DNA from: DTU024 sp964518875
GTDB lineage: Bacteria; Bacillota; Clostridia; Christensenellales; Aristaeellaceae
Assembly (NCBI GenBank): GCA_964518875.1
Contig: CAZFHI010000034.1
Coordinates: 1-7,078, forward strand
Reading direction: 5' to 3'
Length of the DNA: 7,078 nt
Shown: positions 6,324-7,078 of the stretch, piece after piece
Layout: each line of letters starts with the position of its first letter
Numbering within the stretch: the first letter of the stretch is position 1
Position numbers and translations under genes: made by a program
Notes under the pieces: model-generated
What the model saw: only the letters and a program-made list of their open reading frames with translations
Database searches by the model: none
Told to the model about the DNA's origin: nothing

Positions 6324-6772
6324 TTATCGTTCCTTTATCATAACGAAATTCGTAAGAAAAACTCCTTGTCGTTCTATCTGCTGTTCCTTAACGATCTTAT
6401 AAGCTCTTTTTTCAAAGAAAGGCTTTGCAGTAATAGAAGCGTGGGTGGTAATATCTCCCTTAATAGTCTGCTCCAGTTCATTGCAAATAGCAGTTGCAAT
6501 ACCTTTTCCCTTATAATCAGCATGAACGAACAGACGATCAAGATAGCCATTTTTATCTATGTCTCCGAAGCCTACAAGATTGCGTTATCAACAGCGACAA
6601 CGCTCAAATGTTCTTGAAGCGACTCATTCCACTCTTCTAAATCCACTTGCCCTGTCGCCCATATATCAAGTTGCTCTTTTGTGTAATCTTTTGCATTTAC
6701 TGTGTGTACTGTATTATAAAATAGCTCTTTAATTTCTTGGCAGTCGTACGCTTGATATTCTCTGATAAGCAT
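6324..6772 (-). pseudogene. Frameshifted GNAT acetyltransferase (YafP-like)
   Basis: Two frames together spell a complete GNAT-family N-acetyltransferase of about 150 residues. The first, from ATG 6772 to the stop at 6572, gives 66 residues starting MLIREYQAYDCQEIKELFY. The second runs from 6575 to TAA 6326-6324 (83 residues): VGFGDIDKNGYLDRLFVH, then the acetyl-CoA-binding motif A as DYKGKGIATA, then SITAKPFFEKRAYKIVKEQQ and a TNFVM end. The SITAKPFFE...VKQQR...TNF pattern is that of E. coli YafP relatives, which transfer acetyl groups to small molecules; the target here is unknown. One missing base near 6573-6580 breaks the frame, in a context that is not a homopolymer. The usual RGY is RAY, and no ribosome binding site precedes the ATG, both consistent with decay. 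An assembly error is the alternative. Confidence 0.85.
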
Positions 6773-6801
6773 TTTTGATATCTATAAATTCTAATCGGCC
6801 G

Positions 6802-6913
6802 CTCCGACATCCATCTTACAGCCGCAACTTACCGACATATATCTTGGACACACAACGTATTGAAATCCAGCTCGGCAACTCAACTCTATGACATCTAAAT
6901 CGGCTACTCAAGC
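6802..6913 (-). repeat. Four degenerate 28-base tandem direct repeats
   Basis: Read on the minus strand, units at 6913-6886, 6885-6858, 6857-6830 and 6829-6802 align without gaps. Adjacent units 1/2 and 3/4 each share about 18 of 28 positions; a shared pattern is GTTGnGT near the start and GATGTC or a variant near position 19-24. The unit is not a multiple of three and no frame runs through it. It lies between the broken acetyltransferase and the gene fragment at the window end. The gap 6773-6948 otherwise holds no gene that I can support. Confidence 0.35.
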
Positions 6914-6933
6914 CTCCCGATTTCTCGGTTGAG
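6907..6933 (-). other. Compound hairpin with GAAA loop downstream of the right-end gene
   Basis: On the minus strand CTCAACCGA - GAAA - TCGG forms a 4-bp stem capped by a GNRA-type loop. The flanking CTCAA pairs with TTGAG (6911-6907) after a five-base GAGGC bulge. It begins 16 bases after the stop codon of the gene fragment at 6949-7078. There is no T-run, so it is more likely a 3'-end or folding element than a standard terminator. The stems are short and chance is possible. Confidence 0.3.
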
Positions 6934-6948
6934 CTATACTTGGATAAG

Positions 6949-7078
6949 TTACCGCAGAGCGTTTTGCACGCCCGGTGCCGAATTTGTCCGATTGCCAGAA
7001 AACCGCAGTATGCTTAAGCTTTCGCAGCTATTTTCTTCTGATTTTGACATCAATACCACCGTCTCAACGTGGCTCGAG
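6949..7078 (-). CDS. C-terminal fragment of a probable 23S rRNA (uracil-5-)-methyltransferase (RlmD/TrmA family)
   Basis: The frame enters from the right edge of the window and ends at TAA 6951-6949, giving 42 residues. It starts SSHVETVVLMSKSEENS. The string (T/S)SHVETVVLMS is characteristic of the extreme C-terminus of Clostridia RlmD-type enzymes, which methylate uridine C5 in 23S rRNA using S-adenosylmethionine. In most relatives I know the protein stops a few residues after this string or carries a defined clostridial extension. Here about 30 further residues, rich in Ser, Asn and Arg, match neither. The stop may have been lost, or the end replaced. The catalytic part is outside the window, so the family call rests on one short motif. 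Confidence 0.5.
   Translation of the reverse strand, partial: SSHVETVVLMSKSEENSCESLSILRFSGNRTNSAPGVQNALR

Noticed and set aside
6570..6582. Programmed frameshift in the acetyltransferase
   Set aside because: There is no slippery heptamer or downstream pseudoknot, and the family is not known to use recoding; simple mutation or sequence error is more likely.
6303..6617. 104-codon open frame on the plus strand
   Set aside because: It is antisense to the well-supported acetyltransferase remnant, has no ribosome binding site and a low-complexity Leu/Ser/Asn composition.
6802..6913. Possible CRISPR array (28-base units)
   Set aside because: Units are contiguous without spacers and only about 65% alike; no cas genes are present.
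6885..6945. Possible tRNA or other structured RNA gene
   Set aside because: The hairpin at 6907-6933 is short and there is no acceptor stem, T-loop GTTCRA motif or CCA pattern.

Overview
The window looks like a piece of a low-to-mid GC Firmicute chromosome, most likely of the class Clostridia. The reasons are AGGAGG-type ribosome binding sites, very strong sigma-A style promoters, a GntR/LacI hybrid regulator, and a CUT1 sugar importer of the LplA/LplB/LplC type with no ATPase gene of its own. I see no phage, plasmid, insertion sequence or CRISPR signature.

Layout. Bases 1-344 are a dense divergent control region. A minus-strand promoter reads into a 25-codon open frame (19-96) with a perfect AGGAGG site. 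Two tandem plus-strand promoters read into a GntR/LacI-type regulator (345-1439). Copies of a palindromic element with core TCAACATGTTGA sit on the -35 box of the minus promoter and on the start point of the first plus promoter, which is the arrangement expected for an autoregulated divergent switch. The regulator is followed after 47 bases by an aldo/keto reductase (1487-2497) in the same direction. A bidirectional terminator (2583-2619) separates this pair from a convergent minus-strand operon.

That operon runs 6166 to 2629: LplB/YteP-type permease, LplC/YtcP-type permease, then a 538-residue extracellular solute-binding protein. Its promoter (6222-6250) is a perfect TTGACA / 17 bp / TATAAT. 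The first permease very probably starts at a TTG codon (6166) rather than at the upstream ATG. The import ATPase must be encoded elsewhere, as is usual for this subfamily (MsmX-type shared ATPases).

The right end (6200-7078) is decayed or non-coding. It holds a YafP-like GNAT acetyltransferase broken by one frameshift (6324-6772), a stretch of four degenerate 28-base direct repeats (6802-6913), a small GAAA-loop hairpin, and the last 42 codons of a gene that ends like a 23S rRNA m5U methyltransferase (RlmD/TrmA family) with an odd tail.

How the genes may work together (inference): the importer brings in an oligosaccharide or modified sugar, the reductase acts on a sugar-derived carbonyl, and the regulator senses a sugar through its LacI-type domain. 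The palindromes that mark the regulator's own promoter are not seen at the importer promoter, so regulation of the importer by this regulator is not supported by the sequence. No clearly new multi-gene system is visible. The least explained items are the divergent switch with its tiny Cys-containing open frame and the 28-base repeat block.
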